Positions 28,003 to 36,506 of a stretch of DNA of 64,000 nt are shown one piece after another. Position numbers and translations under genes: made by a program. Origin of the DNA: Capsulimonas corticalis (lineage in GTDB: Bacteria; Armatimonadota; Armatimonadia; Armatimonadales; Capsulimonadaceae); contig NZ_AP025739.1 in assembly GCF_003574315.2 (NCBI RefSeq), positions 4,836,001 to 4,900,000 on the forward strand. Direction: 5' to 3'. Below the pieces are notes generated by a model. It did no database searches. It was not told where the DNA came from and was given only the letters and a program-made list of their open reading frames with translations. Positions within the stretch are counted from its first letter, which is position 1; the number at the start of each line of letters is the position of its first letter.

Positions 28003-28963
28003 TCTTGGCGAGCACATCGTCGGAAAGCGTGACCCCGGCCGCGCCGATATTGTCGTCGATCTGCGAAGGGCGGGAAGCGCCGTTGATCACGCTGGCGACA
28101 TTCTTCTGACGCAGGCACCAGGCGAGCGCGAGCTGCGACGGCTTCAGGCCGGCCTCCTCCGCGATTGGCAGCAGGCGCTGGATCTTCGCCAGCAGGGCGT
28201 CGTCCACACGAATGCGGTCGTGAACATAACTGTCCAGCTCGCCGTTCTTCAAGAACTGGTTCTGGTGCGGATCGGCGGCGCGGCTGCCTACGGGCGGCGG
28301 CTGGCCGGGTTTGTACTTTCCCGTCAGCAGCCCCTGCGCCAGCGGGGAAAAGACCACCTGACCGATTCCTTCGCGTTCACTGACGGGGATCACCTCACGT
28401 TCGATACCGCGCGCCAGCATGCTGTACTGCGGCTGGTTGGAGGCGATCGGATGCAGGCGGAGTTCGCGCGTAATCTCGGCGGCGTTCGCGATCTGATCCC
28501 CGGTCCACTCCGAGACGCCGTAATACAAAATCTTGCCCTGCCGCGTCAGATCGTCCAGCGCCATCAGAGTTTCTTCGACCGGCGTCTCGGAATCGAAGCG
28601 GTGGCACTGGTATAGATCGATGTAATCCACCCCAAGCCGCTCCAGCGACGCCGCGCACTGCTCGAAAATGTGCTTGCGCGAGAGGCCGCGATCGTTGGGG
28701 CCATCGCCCATCCCGAAATAGACTTTGGTCGCGAGCACATACGATGAGCGCGGATACTTGGCGAGCGCCTTGCCGACAACCCGCTCCGCCGCGCCGCCGG
28801 CGTAAGCATTCGCCGTGTCGAAGAAGTTGATCCCTAACTGATAGGCGTGGTCGATACACGCTTCCGCCGTCTCCGCTTCCGTGGCGTTGCCATAGGTGAG
28901 CCAGGAGCCGAGCGCGACCTCAGAGACCTTCAAACCCGATTTTCCCAAATTTCGATATTGCAT
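27977..28963 (-). CDS. Aldo/keto reductase (potassium-channel beta-subunit-like subfamily)
   Basis: A 328-residue AKR barrel. The start is ATG at 28963 with AAGGA in front; a longer form begins nine codons earlier without support. Family marks: MQYRNLGKSGLKVS, NFFDTANAYAGG (catalytic Asp and Tyr), LATKVYFG (Lys), DLYQCHRFD (His), and the NADPH-binding C-terminus SVINGASRPSQIDDN. It reduces aldehydes or sugars with NADPH in the cytoplasm. It is monocistronic and its 3' end overlaps the GH2 gene by 26 nt in the opposite direction. Substrate unknown. Confidence 0.92.
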   Translation of the reverse strand: MQYRNLGKSGLKVSEVALGSWLTYGNATEAETAEACIDHAYQLGINFFDTANAYAGGAAERVVGKALAKYPRSSYVLATKVYFGMGDGPNDRGLSRKHIFEQCAASLERLGVDYIDLYQCHRFDSETPVEETLMALDDLTRQGKILYYGVSEWTGDQIANAAEITRELRLHPIASNQPQYSMLARGIEREVIPVSEREGIGQVVFSPLAQGLLTGKYKPGQPPPVGSRAADPHQNQFLKNGELDSYVHDRIRVDDALLAKIQRLLPIAEEAGLKPSQLALAWCLRQKNVASVINGASRPSQIDDNIGAAGVTLSDDVLAKISAVLSSE

Positions 28964-29085
28964 AGTTTTCCTTCGTACGACGCCGTACAAGCGTTCCTAA
29001 ATACAGATTGGTGATAAACGCTTAGAAATCCTGCCGCTCGCGAAAATTGGGTCGCAGAAGAAGCAATCCGCGATGCAATGGCTTT

Positions 29086-29430
29086 TTAGTGATTCTCGCG
29101 CTGCGCCAGAATCCGGTCGCAGAAGGCGGCGTGCAGGCATTGGTACAGCCAATCTAACACGCCCGGCGTCCGCTTCGCATGGGACGCGCTTCGGAAGCGG
29201 AACTGGTCGTGCTCCCGAAATGCGCGCGCATACGCGGCGACCACAAGGTCCGCTGCGTCGTCACGATTGCCCGTCAAACACAGAGCGTCTCGGCACAATG
29301 CGCGGACATGGAGAAATGTCTGCGCTTCGAACGCCGCGAAATCTTCCGCGCTCGCGCGCCGCGTTCGCCCCGCCGTCGCGAATTTTGCGCGGCGTTTTAC
29401 GGCGCGCTTGGTCAAGAGTTTTGTTTTCAT
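29086..29430 (-). CDS. Small protein resembling sigma-70 region 2 only
   Basis: A 114-residue protein with a strong GGAGG site 6 nt before its ATG. After a basic N-terminus (MKTKLLTKRAVKRRAKF), residues about 29-110 resemble ECF sigma region 2: FLHVRALCRDALCLTGN, then RDDAADLVVAAYARAFREHD, then an LDWLYQCLHAAFCDR stretch like region 2.3/2.4. No region 4 is present, the usual ECF being 160-200 residues. It could be a truncated sigma factor, a decoy binding core polymerase, or an unrelated helical protein. The neighbours give no anti-sigma partner. Confidence 0.6.
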   Translation of the reverse strand: MKTKLLTKRAVKRRAKFATAGRTRRASAEDFAAFEAQTFLHVRALCRDALCLTGNRDDAADLVVAAYARAFREHDQFRFRSASHAKRTPGVLDWLYQCLHAAFCDRILAQRENH

Positions 29431-29549
29431 GGAGAGCCTCCGTATGACGATCGATGTCTATATTATCGACAGGCGGCATACGCCAAACGTTACGCACGGG
29501 ATGAAAAAGCGTTCCGAGGTCCGCCAATTGCCGCAATCGGTCTGAAATT

Positions 29550-29604
29550 CCATGTTTCGTCCGGAATCTCCATTCCCATCGGAGCAAGGCGCGCTTTATA
29601 ATGG
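29550..29604 (+). promoter_or_regulatory. Promoter with shared upstream pattern (AraC-type site), copy 1
   Basis: CCATGTTT (29550-29557), GAATCTC (29564-29570) and TATAATGG (29597-29604) have exactly the same spacing as the set upstream of the pseudopilin at 32464. No good -35 box is present, which fits an activated promoter. The likely binder is the AraC protein encoded at 31283-32116. Confidence 0.55.
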
Positions 29605-29621
29605 AGTTCGTCAGGTCTCGT

Positions 29622-29635
29622 ACACAACGTTGTGT
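29622..29635. promoter_or_regulatory. Palindrome ACACAACGTTGTGT
   Basis: A perfect 14-bp palindrome 20 nt after the TATAAT box, in the 5' leader of the ricin-type gene. Its AACGTT centre resembles LacI-family operators. A repressor here could add a second control. Confidence 0.55.
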
Positions 29636-29687
29636 TATATTTGGTTTAATTGCAATTCTGTGCGTTCACAAGAAAGGATCGCGGTCA

Positions 29688-31214
29688 ATGGCAAAATTGT
29701 TGAGGGATTGTCTTCGGCTTTTCGTAGCAGTGGGGGCGGCGGCGCTGCTCGGGCTGCTTCCACATGTCGGCCACGCGCAGATGTTCAGCTGGTCGCTGTC
29801 CGCGGACCAATCGGCGTCGCAGTTCAACAACACCGATGCGCCGCCCGCCACGGGGTTGGATTCACAGGGGAACTTCTGGTATGTCTACAGCGACTGCAGC
29901 GGCCATCCGCACTGGCATACGTGCAAGGGAACGTCGATGGATAACCTGGTCGAGCAGTATTCGTTCGATACCAGCGCGTTCGCGCGGCCCAATGGCGACG
30001 ATGAGTACTGGATCAGCAGCATGTGGATCGATCCGGACACGCAGACCTGGTGGGCGGTCGCGCATGTCGAGTTCGACTACGACAAATGGGGTTACAACAC
30101 GGGTTGGAAGGACCATTTCCGCCGTATCGTGCTCACCAGCTCTACGAACCATGGGCAGACGTGGACGCTCGGCGGAGATATCATTACGCCCAATCCCGCC
30201 GCCGTGATCAGCGCGACGACCTATCCGAACGACACGTTTTACTTTGGCGACGGCGATCTGCATCTCTATATCGACAGCGCGCACGGCTACTTCTATCTGT
30301 ATTACATGACGAAATGGCTGGTGAAATCGACCGCCGCGCAGTCCGGCAATGAGAATATCATGGTCGCCCGCGCGCCGATCTCCGGAAAGATGGCGGCGGG
30401 AACGTGGACGAAATGGAGCGGGGGATCCTGGAGCCAGCCGGGCCTGGGCGGCGCCGAAAGCGCCGTCACGGTGGGGGACACCTTCGCGGTCACCTGGAAT
30501 CCCTATCTGGGCCAATATCTCGCGATCGATAACCTCGCGCCCGGCTGTTTTTATACCTGCCCCGACTTAAGCGCGCAGGTGTGGACGCAGGATTGGTGGG
30601 GAGGCGCGCAGATCTTCGCGCAAACCAGCGGAGCAAACGCCATCTCCTGGTACAACTGGACGGCCGACTGCGCCAGCACTCTGAGCAGCATGACGACCTC
30701 CAATTGCTTCCGTTTATATTCCGCGCAGAACGATTACAACAGCGTCGCCACGAAGTATATGTGGGTGACGCTCGCCAATACGACCTACGCGCCGCCGCTC
30801 AATAACTCTCACTACTATCGCATCGTCGATAACTCCTCCGGCCTGGCGCTCTCCGTCAGCGGCGGATCCTCGGCAAGCGGCGCGCAGGTGGTTCAGGCCG
30901 CGCCGGGAACGGGGTACGAGCAGCAGTGGTCGTTTTCCTATCAAGGGAACGGGTATTACTTGATCTTCAATCGAAAAAGCGGGCTCGCGCTCGATGTCGC
31001 CGCGCCGGTGCTGGCGCGCGGGTCGAATATCATTCAATCCACGCTGAACAGCTCCGCCTCGAACCAGCAGTGGGCTCTGGAGCCGACGGAAAACGGATTC
31101 ACCAAGCTGTACAACCGAAAAACCCGCGTTATCGGCCTTGGCGCGGCCGCGCCCATGATCTATGATGAGTACTTCGGCGCGCACGACCAGGAATTCACCT
31201 TCGTCCAGATGTAA
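29688..31214 (+). CDS. Secreted protein with propeller-like N-terminal region and ricin-type lectin domain
   Basis: A 508-residue exported protein starting at ATG 29688 after AAAGGA, signal peptide ending HVGHAQ. The N-terminal region (about 25-390) has DSQGNFWYVYSD, WWAVAHVEFDY, SSTNHGQTWTLGG and NIMVARAPISG, reminiscent of sialidase/BNR-type propellers (S-x-D/N-x-G-x-T-W boxes). Residues about 390-508 form a ricin-type beta-trefoil with YYRIVDNSSGLALSVSG and two QQW motifs. Enzymatic function is not evident. It is transcribed toward the AraC gene, whose proposed target pattern lies in its promoter. Confidence 0.72.
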   Translation: MAKLLRDCLRLFVAVGAAALLGLLPHVGHAQMFSWSLSADQSASQFNNTDAPPATGLDSQGNFWYVYSDCSGHPHWHTCKGTSMDNLVEQYSFDTSAFARPNGDDEYWISSMWIDPDTQTWWAVAHVEFDYDKWGYNTGWKDHFRRIVLTSSTNHGQTWTLGGDIITPNPAAVISATTYPNDTFYFGDGDLHLYIDSAHGYFYLYYMTKWLVKSTAAQSGNENIMVARAPISGKMAAGTWTKWSGGSWSQPGLGGAESAVTVGDTFAVTWNPYLGQYLAIDNLAPGCFYTCPDLSAQVWTQDWWGGAQIFAQTSGANAISWYNWTADCASTLSSMTTSNCFRLYSAQNDYNSVATKYMWVTLANTTYAPPLNNSHYYRIVDNSSGLALSVSGGSSASGAQVVQAAPGTGYEQQWSFSYQGNGYYLIFNRKSGLALDVAAPVLARGSNIIQSTLNSSASNQQWALEPTENGFTKLYNRKTRVIGLGAAAPMIYDEYFGAHDQEFTFVQM

Positions 31215-31239
31215 TCACAAGAGATAACCACAAATCGCC

Positions 31240-31261
31240 GCATCCCTGCAAGCAGGGATGC
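31240..31261. terminator. Hairpin between convergent genes
   Basis: GCATCCCTG and CAGGGATGC form a perfect 9-bp stem with a 4-nt loop, in the 68-bp gap between the ricin-type gene and the convergent AraC gene. It may serve both directions; the T-run is poor. Confidence 0.5.
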
Positions 31262-31282
31262 TGCGAGATTCTGTCATTTCCG

Positions 31283-32116
31283 TTATGCCGACGGCGAACG
31301 CGTTTCCTGGCGAAACGCGCGCGGGGACATTCCCACGGCTTGCTTGAAGCGGTTGGAAAAGGCGAATTCATCGAAGAAACCGACCGACGCCGCGATCTCC
31401 TTCAAACTCATTTCCGTCTCCAGCAGCATCTTCCGGGCCGCCTCCAGACGCTGGTTGGATCGGTACTGAAACGGCGTCACGCCGACCTCCTTCGCGAACT
31501 TCTTCCGGAAGCGATCGTACGACAGCCCTACCTTTTCCGCGATCCAATGACAGTCCATGTCTTCGGCCAGCTCACTCTCCAGCAGGTGGCAGGCTTCCGT
31601 CAGCCAGAGCTGCGCGTTGGATTCCACACTCACCCGCTGCGATGTCACGATGTCCGAGAGGACGGCCTGAAGACGTCCGACCATCATGATCTGCCGCACA
31701 ATGGGATCGGCTTCGGGAACGTCCACCACATCCGTGAAGCGCGCGATCCACGGCGTGGTCGCCCCCAGGCGGAACACGGGGCGCTCCGGCGTGAGCAGTC
31801 CCGCCTGACGCCAGAGGTCGAAGATCGCGCCGCGAAACGAAATGTAGATCTCGTCCCATCGGCTGCTGCGCGACGGTCCGTATCGGTGCGCGACGTCGGG
31901 AAAGAGGACGAATAGGTCTCCAGTCGAGACGGAAATCGGTTTGTGGTTGACGTCGGCGTACGTACCTTGTCCCCGCGTAATCAGGACAATGGCGTAGAAT
32001 CCCAGCACACGGTGCGTCGTGACTCCGGTGCTGTGATGGACGAGCGCGGCGTCCAAGATCTGCCCCAGCGGACACTGCTCGCTGCCCCGGTAAAGTAAGG
32101 TGATATCACCCGGCAT
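31283..32116 (-). CDS. AraC-family transcriptional regulator
   Basis: A 277-residue regulator. The ATG at 32116 has GAGGGAG 5 nt upstream; longer in-frame starts lack support. The N-terminal AraC-ligand/cupin domain (about 10-150) has THRVLGFYAIVLITRGQG and VSTGDLFVLFPDVAHRY. The C-terminal double helix-turn-helix (about 175-270) has WIAEKVGLSYDRFRKKFAKEVG and SLKEIAASVGFFDEFAFSNRFK. It is divergent from the pseudopilin/GH42/GH35 operon by 347 bp and convergent with the ricin-type gene. Both those promoters share an ungapped 55-bp pattern, a good candidate for its binding site. Confidence 0.92.
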   Translation of the reverse strand: MPGDITLLYRGSEQCPLGQILDAALVHHSTGVTTHRVLGFYAIVLITRGQGTYADVNHKPISVSTGDLFVLFPDVAHRYGPSRSSRWDEIYISFRGAIFDLWRQAGLLTPERPVFRLGATTPWIARFTDVVDVPEADPIVRQIMMVGRLQAVLSDIVTSQRVSVESNAQLWLTEACHLLESELAEDMDCHWIAEKVGLSYDRFRKKFAKEVGVTPFQYRSNQRLEAARKMLLETEMSLKEIAASVGFFDEFAFSNRFKQAVGMSPRAFRQETRSPSA

Positions 32117-32299
32117 CCGCACTCCCTCGCGCTCGATCGCAGACTGACTTTTCAGGCATTGTACCCTTGCTTGATCGCTTCCTTCCATGATAAAGCTTAT
32201 GCGCGCCGTCGGGAATGGACGAAGCTGGCAAAAACATGTAGATAGTGGACAGCAGACTTTTGCCCCGAGGATTATTCCGCTTCGTAGTGTCCAGATTCT

Positions 32300-32354
32300 C
32301 CATGTTTTTGGCCGAATCTCGCATTCTCTTCTCCGGAAGGCCACAGTATAATGG
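32300..32354 (+). promoter_or_regulatory. Promoter with shared upstream pattern (AraC-type site), copy 2
   Basis: CCATGTTT (32300-32307), GAATCTC (32314-32320) and TATAATGG (32347-32354), spaced exactly as at 29550-29604. The -35 position reads TTCTCT, a poor box. It lies in the 347-bp AraC-pseudopilin gap, in which I see no gene; the leader to the GTG is about 110 nt. Confidence 0.55.
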
Positions 32355-32463
32355 GTTCAACTTGCCGACAAGCAAGGTTCGAGAGATGCTCATTTCTAAC
32401 GACGGCGTTATATGATCGATCATTCCGTGTTGGTTGTGGAATACCCAAGGATAGGAGCCCAGA

Positions 32464-33306
32464 GTGAACGTAAGAAAGACGTCAGGATTTACTTTAATCG
32501 AGCTGCTCGTCGTGATAGCCATTATAGCGATTCTCGCGGCAATACTATTTCCCGTGTTCGCCAAAGCCCGGGAGAAGGCTCGGCAGACGAGCTGCGCGAG
32601 CAATCAGAAGCAGCTGGGACTTGCGTTCCTGCAATATGTGCAGGATAATGACGAGACCTACCCGTGCGGTCAATATCAGGCGGGCGGCCCGGGAGGCAAC
32701 AGCGGCGAAGGCTGGGCCGGCCAGATCTATCCCTACCTCAAGGCCAAGGGCGTTCTGACCTGTCCGGACGACCCGACCACGCCGCCGTTGGGCTCCATCG
32801 CGATTTCTTACGCAATGAATGTCCATCTGGACGAAAAGTCGGATCAAGATCCCGGCGCTTACAGCTTCTACAATCCGGGCGTCGTGACGCTCGCCAGCCT
32901 GAACGCTCCCGCCAGCACGGTCTGTCTTTTCGAGGTCACGGGATCGTATGAAACGGGTACGAACGGCGTCCCAACGCTGCCGGATTACCATAGCCCGGTC
33001 GGCTTCGGCTGGCCTTACAACGGCCCGTACGGCGCCGCCGCCTATGCGACGGGGAATATGAGCGCTCCGTTCTCCCCGGCAAGCAACAGCATCACGCCGT
33101 ATCATACGGAAGGCGCCAACTGGCTGGCCTGCGACGGTCATGTCAAATGGCTGCGCGGTACGGCGGTGAGCAACGGGGAAAACGCGGCCAATTCCTCGCC
33201 CTCGGAGCCTGGGCATCCCGCCTGGGGCAGCGTCCCCGCCTGCGGCACGGACAGCATGTCCGACGACAGCGGCCGCAAGCTGGCGATGACATTCAGCACG
33301 ATCTAA
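32464..33306 (+). CDS. DUF1559 / H-X9-DG pseudopilin 2
   Basis: A 280-residue prepilin-like protein with a GTG start after TAGGAG. MNVRKTSG precedes [20 protein letters not shown]. The DUF1559 body includes [15 protein letters not shown] and a single-run C-terminal signature [13 protein letters not shown] (H-X9-DG). It is the first gene of a probable operon with the GH42-like and GH35 genes and divergent from an AraC regulator. The variable middle (about 80-210) differs strongly from the other five pseudopilins of the window while the N-terminus is nearly invariant, as expected of a surface-exposed variable part. Confidence 0.9.
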   Translation: MNVRKTSGFTLIELLVVIAIIAILAAILFPVFAKAREKARQTSCASNQKQLGLAFLQYVQDNDETYPCGQYQAGGPGGNSGEGWAGQIYPYLKAKGVLTCPDDPTTPPLGSIAISYAMNVHLDEKSDQDPGAYSFYNPGVVTLASLNAPASTVCLFEVTGSYETGTNGVPTLPDYHSPVGFGWPYNGPYGAAAYATGNMSAPFSPASNSITPYHTEGANWLACDGHVKWLRGTAVSNGENAANSSPSEPGHPAWGSVPACGTDSMSDDSGRKLAMTFSTI

Positions 33307-33319
33307 CGCCTCTCGCGAA

Positions 33320-33379
33320 GATGACCGGCGGCGGCCCCGCCGGCCATCTTCCTCGATACTCGCCGCCGCGCGTTTTTTT
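33320..33379 (+). terminator. Possible terminator/attenuator after pseudopilin 2
   Basis: GAAGATG-A-CCGGCGG pairs with CCGCCGG-CATCTTC (about 33317-33353), and a T7 run follows at 33373-33379 after a 20-nt gap. It could reduce read-through from the pseudopilin into the GH42-like gene. Confidence 0.5.
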
Positions 33380-33410
33380 GATGACGCTTTTCAAAGGTAT
33401 CCCCAACGAG

Positions 33411-36400
33411 ATGTTATTCCCGCGTCGTAATTTCCGAGGCGCCGCCGTCTTCCTGCTCAGCGTATCCACACTGGCGCCGCGCGGCGCGAATGCGCAAAGC
33501 ATCGATCCGCTCTACGATACATCCTCGTACAGCCTCAATATTCATCAGGGCGTTCTGAACCGAGCAAATTACTTCCCGCTCGGCGTTCTGTTCCCGCGCG
33601 ATCGCGATGAGCTGGCGTCCTATGGCTTCGACTTCACCGAACAAGCCGTGAGCCCGATGGTCGATCCCAAGGGTGGGATGCTGGCGCAGGATTGGTTTGT
33701 GATCCGCCACGACAGGCCGACCCCGCCTCCGCCCGATCCCAATCATCTGGGGATCTTCGCGGCCTCGTGGGCGTGGCATCTCATGCCGATCGATCGGGAT
33801 ATTCCCGGCTTCGACAAAATCACGAAATCCCGATCGTACTTCGATCCGAACGTTCGGCGTTTCATGCTCGCGGGGGACGCCGCGCTCGCCAAAGTTTATA
33901 GCGCATCCCCCACGCCCACGATGATGTGGTCGTTCGACAACGAGTGGGAGGGCCAGCTTGACGAAACGGCCTTCGCCATGGCCGGCTTTACCGACTGGCT
34001 GAAGATGACCTATCACACGGTTCCCGCGCTCAATCAAGTGTGGGGGACGAGTTATTCGAACTGGGCGGACGTGACGGCGCCCCGGCATGATTCGCCGATC
34101 AGCCGCCCGGCGGCCTGGCTCGACTGGCATGCCTACCAGGATGGTTACTTCACGCGGTTCATGGCGGACCGTTACAAAGTGGTCTGCGCGAACGATCCCC
34201 AGCAACGCGGCGTCGCTCAGAAGACAACACAGCAGTCGTTCGACCTGCCGAAGCCCGGCAAGGACCGCACGCTCGATCCGGCGATGCTCTGCGCTCTCAC
34301 GCGCCCCTACGGCGGCTGGTTCGGCGTTGATATCTACGATGCGAACGATTCGTACCTCTATCAGGTCAACTTTGCGTCGCAGTGCATTCGCCCCCTGGAT
34401 CCCAGCGGGGCGGGCAAGCTGTTTCTCACCGAGACGAACAACCACGGCGGCCCGGGCTATGAGTTCGCGAACAGCCTCTGGCGCACCCTGGGCAACGGCG
34501 TCAAAGCCTATGACCTTTTCTGTTTTGGCTCAGCCGGAGCGACCGACGATTCCGATGTCTATGGCCTGACCTCGCCCAATACGCTGCTGCGCGGCAAAGC
34601 GCCCTACGCCGCGCGCTTCGCCTACGATGTGCGCCGTACGGAAGAGTTTTGGACGCGAAGCAAGCCGGCCGCCGGAGCGCATCGCGTGGCGCTTCTCCTC
34701 AACCGCCAGGATATGCTGCTCGATCCGGAAACGCCGGGAAACGAGTGGGCGGGGCCGCGCAATAGCCGCGAAGGCGTTTACGCGGCGCTGCGCCAGGCCG
34801 GATACTGGGTGGACGTTCTGCCCTACACGAAGCTCCGCGCCGCCTTTCTCAAGCAATACGATGCGCTCGTGCTTGTCGGAAGCAACCATCTGACCGGCGG
34901 GGAGTGCGCGCAGATCGGCGCCTATGTGAAGCGGGGCGGCGTTCTGGCGGCGGATATGCTCGCGGGATACTACGACGAACATCATCGAATCGTTCAGGGG
35001 CTTGCCTCCGTGACCGGCGCGCGCGTCACGGCGCTCCAAACCGGAGCAGACGCAAACGTTTCTTTTTCCGCCGGGACGACCACTCTTCAGGGGCAGGATC
35101 TCGCAGGCGTGACCTTGGACGGCGCCCGCGTGCTTGCCAGAACCGACGGCGGCGCTCCCATCGTGACGGAATCGGCGTACGGCGCGGGCAAAACCCTCTA
35201 TATCGCCACGCGGCTCGGCGCGCTTCACGGCGCCACGGACGCGGCCTTCGCGGATTGGCTGGCCGGCGCGCTTGGGCGATTGCGGGTAAAGCCTGCCTAC
35301 GCCGTGATCGGCGGGGCGGGGGACACGGCGTCCCTGCGTGTGGAGCAGCCGTTTGTGGAGCGCGGCAACGCCGCCGTCGTCATTGCGAATTTGACCGAGA
35401 AAGGGCATGGCGCCGCGACGATCCGTATGCAGCTTCCCCGTGGGAATTGGACGCAGGCGCTCTGGTCGCCCGCCGAAAGCGAAGCATTGCAGCCCGTGAG
35501 CGTGCGGCTCCAGCCGGGCGGCGCGTATCAGTTCACTCTGCCGGCGTTCGCGACATCGGGAATGCTGCTCCTGCTGAACGATCACGCGCCGCTCATTTCC
35601 ATTCCGGAGATCGCGACGGCCAAGCGCGGCGTGGACGGCCATCTTCCGGTGCTGACGCCAGGCGTGGCGAAGAAGATCACGGTGGAAGTGGACAACCCGT
35701 CATCGCAGCCGGCCCCGGCGGGGCAGTTGACGGCGCGCGCGCTGCGCGGCTGGACAGTCAAGCCCAGCGTGGTTCGCACGCCCAGACTCGCCGCGTATGG
35801 CGTTTACCGAACGACGGTGAGCGTAACTCCTCCGGCAGCCGGCGTCCTGCCATATGCCGAGCGTATGTATCCGCTGAATTTCCACTGGTCCGATGGCGTG
35901 GCCGACCGCGCCGTCACGACGACGCCCGTGGGCGTGGATATCGATAACAATAAATGCCCGTGGCTGCTCTCGGAAAACGCCATCTATCCCGCCGATTTCC
36001 CGCGAAAAATGACGACGCACGCCACTTACCGTTATCTCTTCGACACGCAAAAGATGGCGGGTCGATTCGCCGATCCCGGCGCCGGAAGCGCGGCGCCGAA
36101 CACGGCGCTGCAGGGCGGATACGCGCGATGGCTGACCAATGAAGAGTCCGCAACCTTTGCGGCGCCGGACTTCCAAACCGTCCCGCTTGAGTTCGATCTG
36201 AAGGATATTTACCCGCTGCATGAAGTGCGGCTGCTCAGCAGCAGCTTCGGCGGCTATCCGACAAGGATGGAGGTTTCCGTCAGCCGCGACGGAGCCCACT
36301 TTCAATCCGTCGGCGCCGCCGCGCCGCTGGGGGCTCCAGGGTCGGGGAAGTGGCTGGACCTCACCGGCTTGGACGGTATTTCCGCCCGCTATGTTCGCCT

Positions 36401-36473
36401 GAATGTCTCGTTGCAGGGCGGGGGCGGTCAATTCAACGAGGTCGAAATTTGGGGATACCCCCGAGCCCATTAA
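33411..36473 (+). CDS. Secreted GH42-like beta-galactosidase with C-terminal discoidin-type domain
   Basis: A 1020-residue exported protein; ATG 33411 gives MLFPRRNFRGAAVFLLSVS and a signal peptide ending ANAQ (an ATG at 33381 is the alternative). The N-terminal barrel (about 30-430) has MMWSFDNEWEG (acid/base candidate Glu in the NE pair) and KLFLTETNNHGGPGY (nucleophile candidate). A glutamine-amidotransferase-like trimerisation domain (about 450-640; YDALVLVGSNHLTGG) follows, as in GH42. Ig-like domains and an F5/8-type discoidin module (about 880-1020; EVRLLSSSFGGYP, ARYVRLNVS) end it. It would cleave beta-galactosides outside the cell, with the cytoplasmic GH35 next in line. GH42 membership is by pattern, moderately sure. 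Confidence 0.75.
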   Translation: MLFPRRNFRGAAVFLLSVSTLAPRGANAQSIDPLYDTSSYSLNIHQGVLNRANYFPLGVLFPRDRDELASYGFDFTEQAVSPMVDPKGGMLAQDWFVIRHDRPTPPPPDPNHLGIFAASWAWHLMPIDRDIPGFDKITKSRSYFDPNVRRFMLAGDAALAKVYSASPTPTMMWSFDNEWEGQLDETAFAMAGFTDWLKMTYHTVPALNQVWGTSYSNWADVTAPRHDSPISRPAAWLDWHAYQDGYFTRFMADRYKVVCANDPQQRGVAQKTTQQSFDLPKPGKDRTLDPAMLCALTRPYGGWFGVDIYDANDSYLYQVNFASQCIRPLDPSGAGKLFLTETNNHGGPGYEFANSLWRTLGNGVKAYDLFCFGSAGATDDSDVYGLTSPNTLLRGKAPYAARFAYDVRRTEEFWTRSKPAAGAHRVALLLNRQDMLLDPETPGNEWAGPRNSREGVYAALRQAGYWVDVLPYTKLRAAFLKQYDALVLVGSNHLTGGECAQIGAYVKRGGVLAADMLAGYYDEHHRIVQGLASVTGARVTALQTGADANVSFSAGTTTLQGQDLAGVTLDGARVLARTDGGAPIVTESAYGAGKTLYIATRLGALHGATDAAFADWLAGALGRLRVKPAYAVIGGAGDTASLRVEQPFVERGNAAVVIANLTEKGHGAATIRMQLPRGNWTQALWSPAESEALQPVSVRLQPGGAYQFTLPAFATSGMLLLLNDHAPLISIPEIATAKRGVDGHLPVLTPGVAKKITVEVDNPSSQPAPAGQLTARALRGWTVKPSVVRTPRLAAYGVYRTTVSVTPPAAGVLPYAERMYPLNFHWSDGVADRAVTTTPVGVDIDNNKCPWLLSENAIYPADFPRKMTTHATYRYLFDTQKMAGRFADPGAGSAAPNTALQGGYARWLTNEESATFAAPDFQTVPLEFDLKDIYPLHEVRLLSSSFGGYPTRMEVSVSRDGAHFQSVGAAAPLGAPGSGKWLDLTGLDGISARYVRLNVSLQGGGGQFNEVEIWGYPRAH

Positions 36474-36506
36474 CGTCGCCGCGCCGCGTTCAATCGTCAC
36501 AGCACT

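Noticed and set aside
35937-35952. GATATCGATAACAA as a third GTTATCGATAAC operator
   Set aside because: Only one half is kept and it lies deep within the GH42-like coding sequence.
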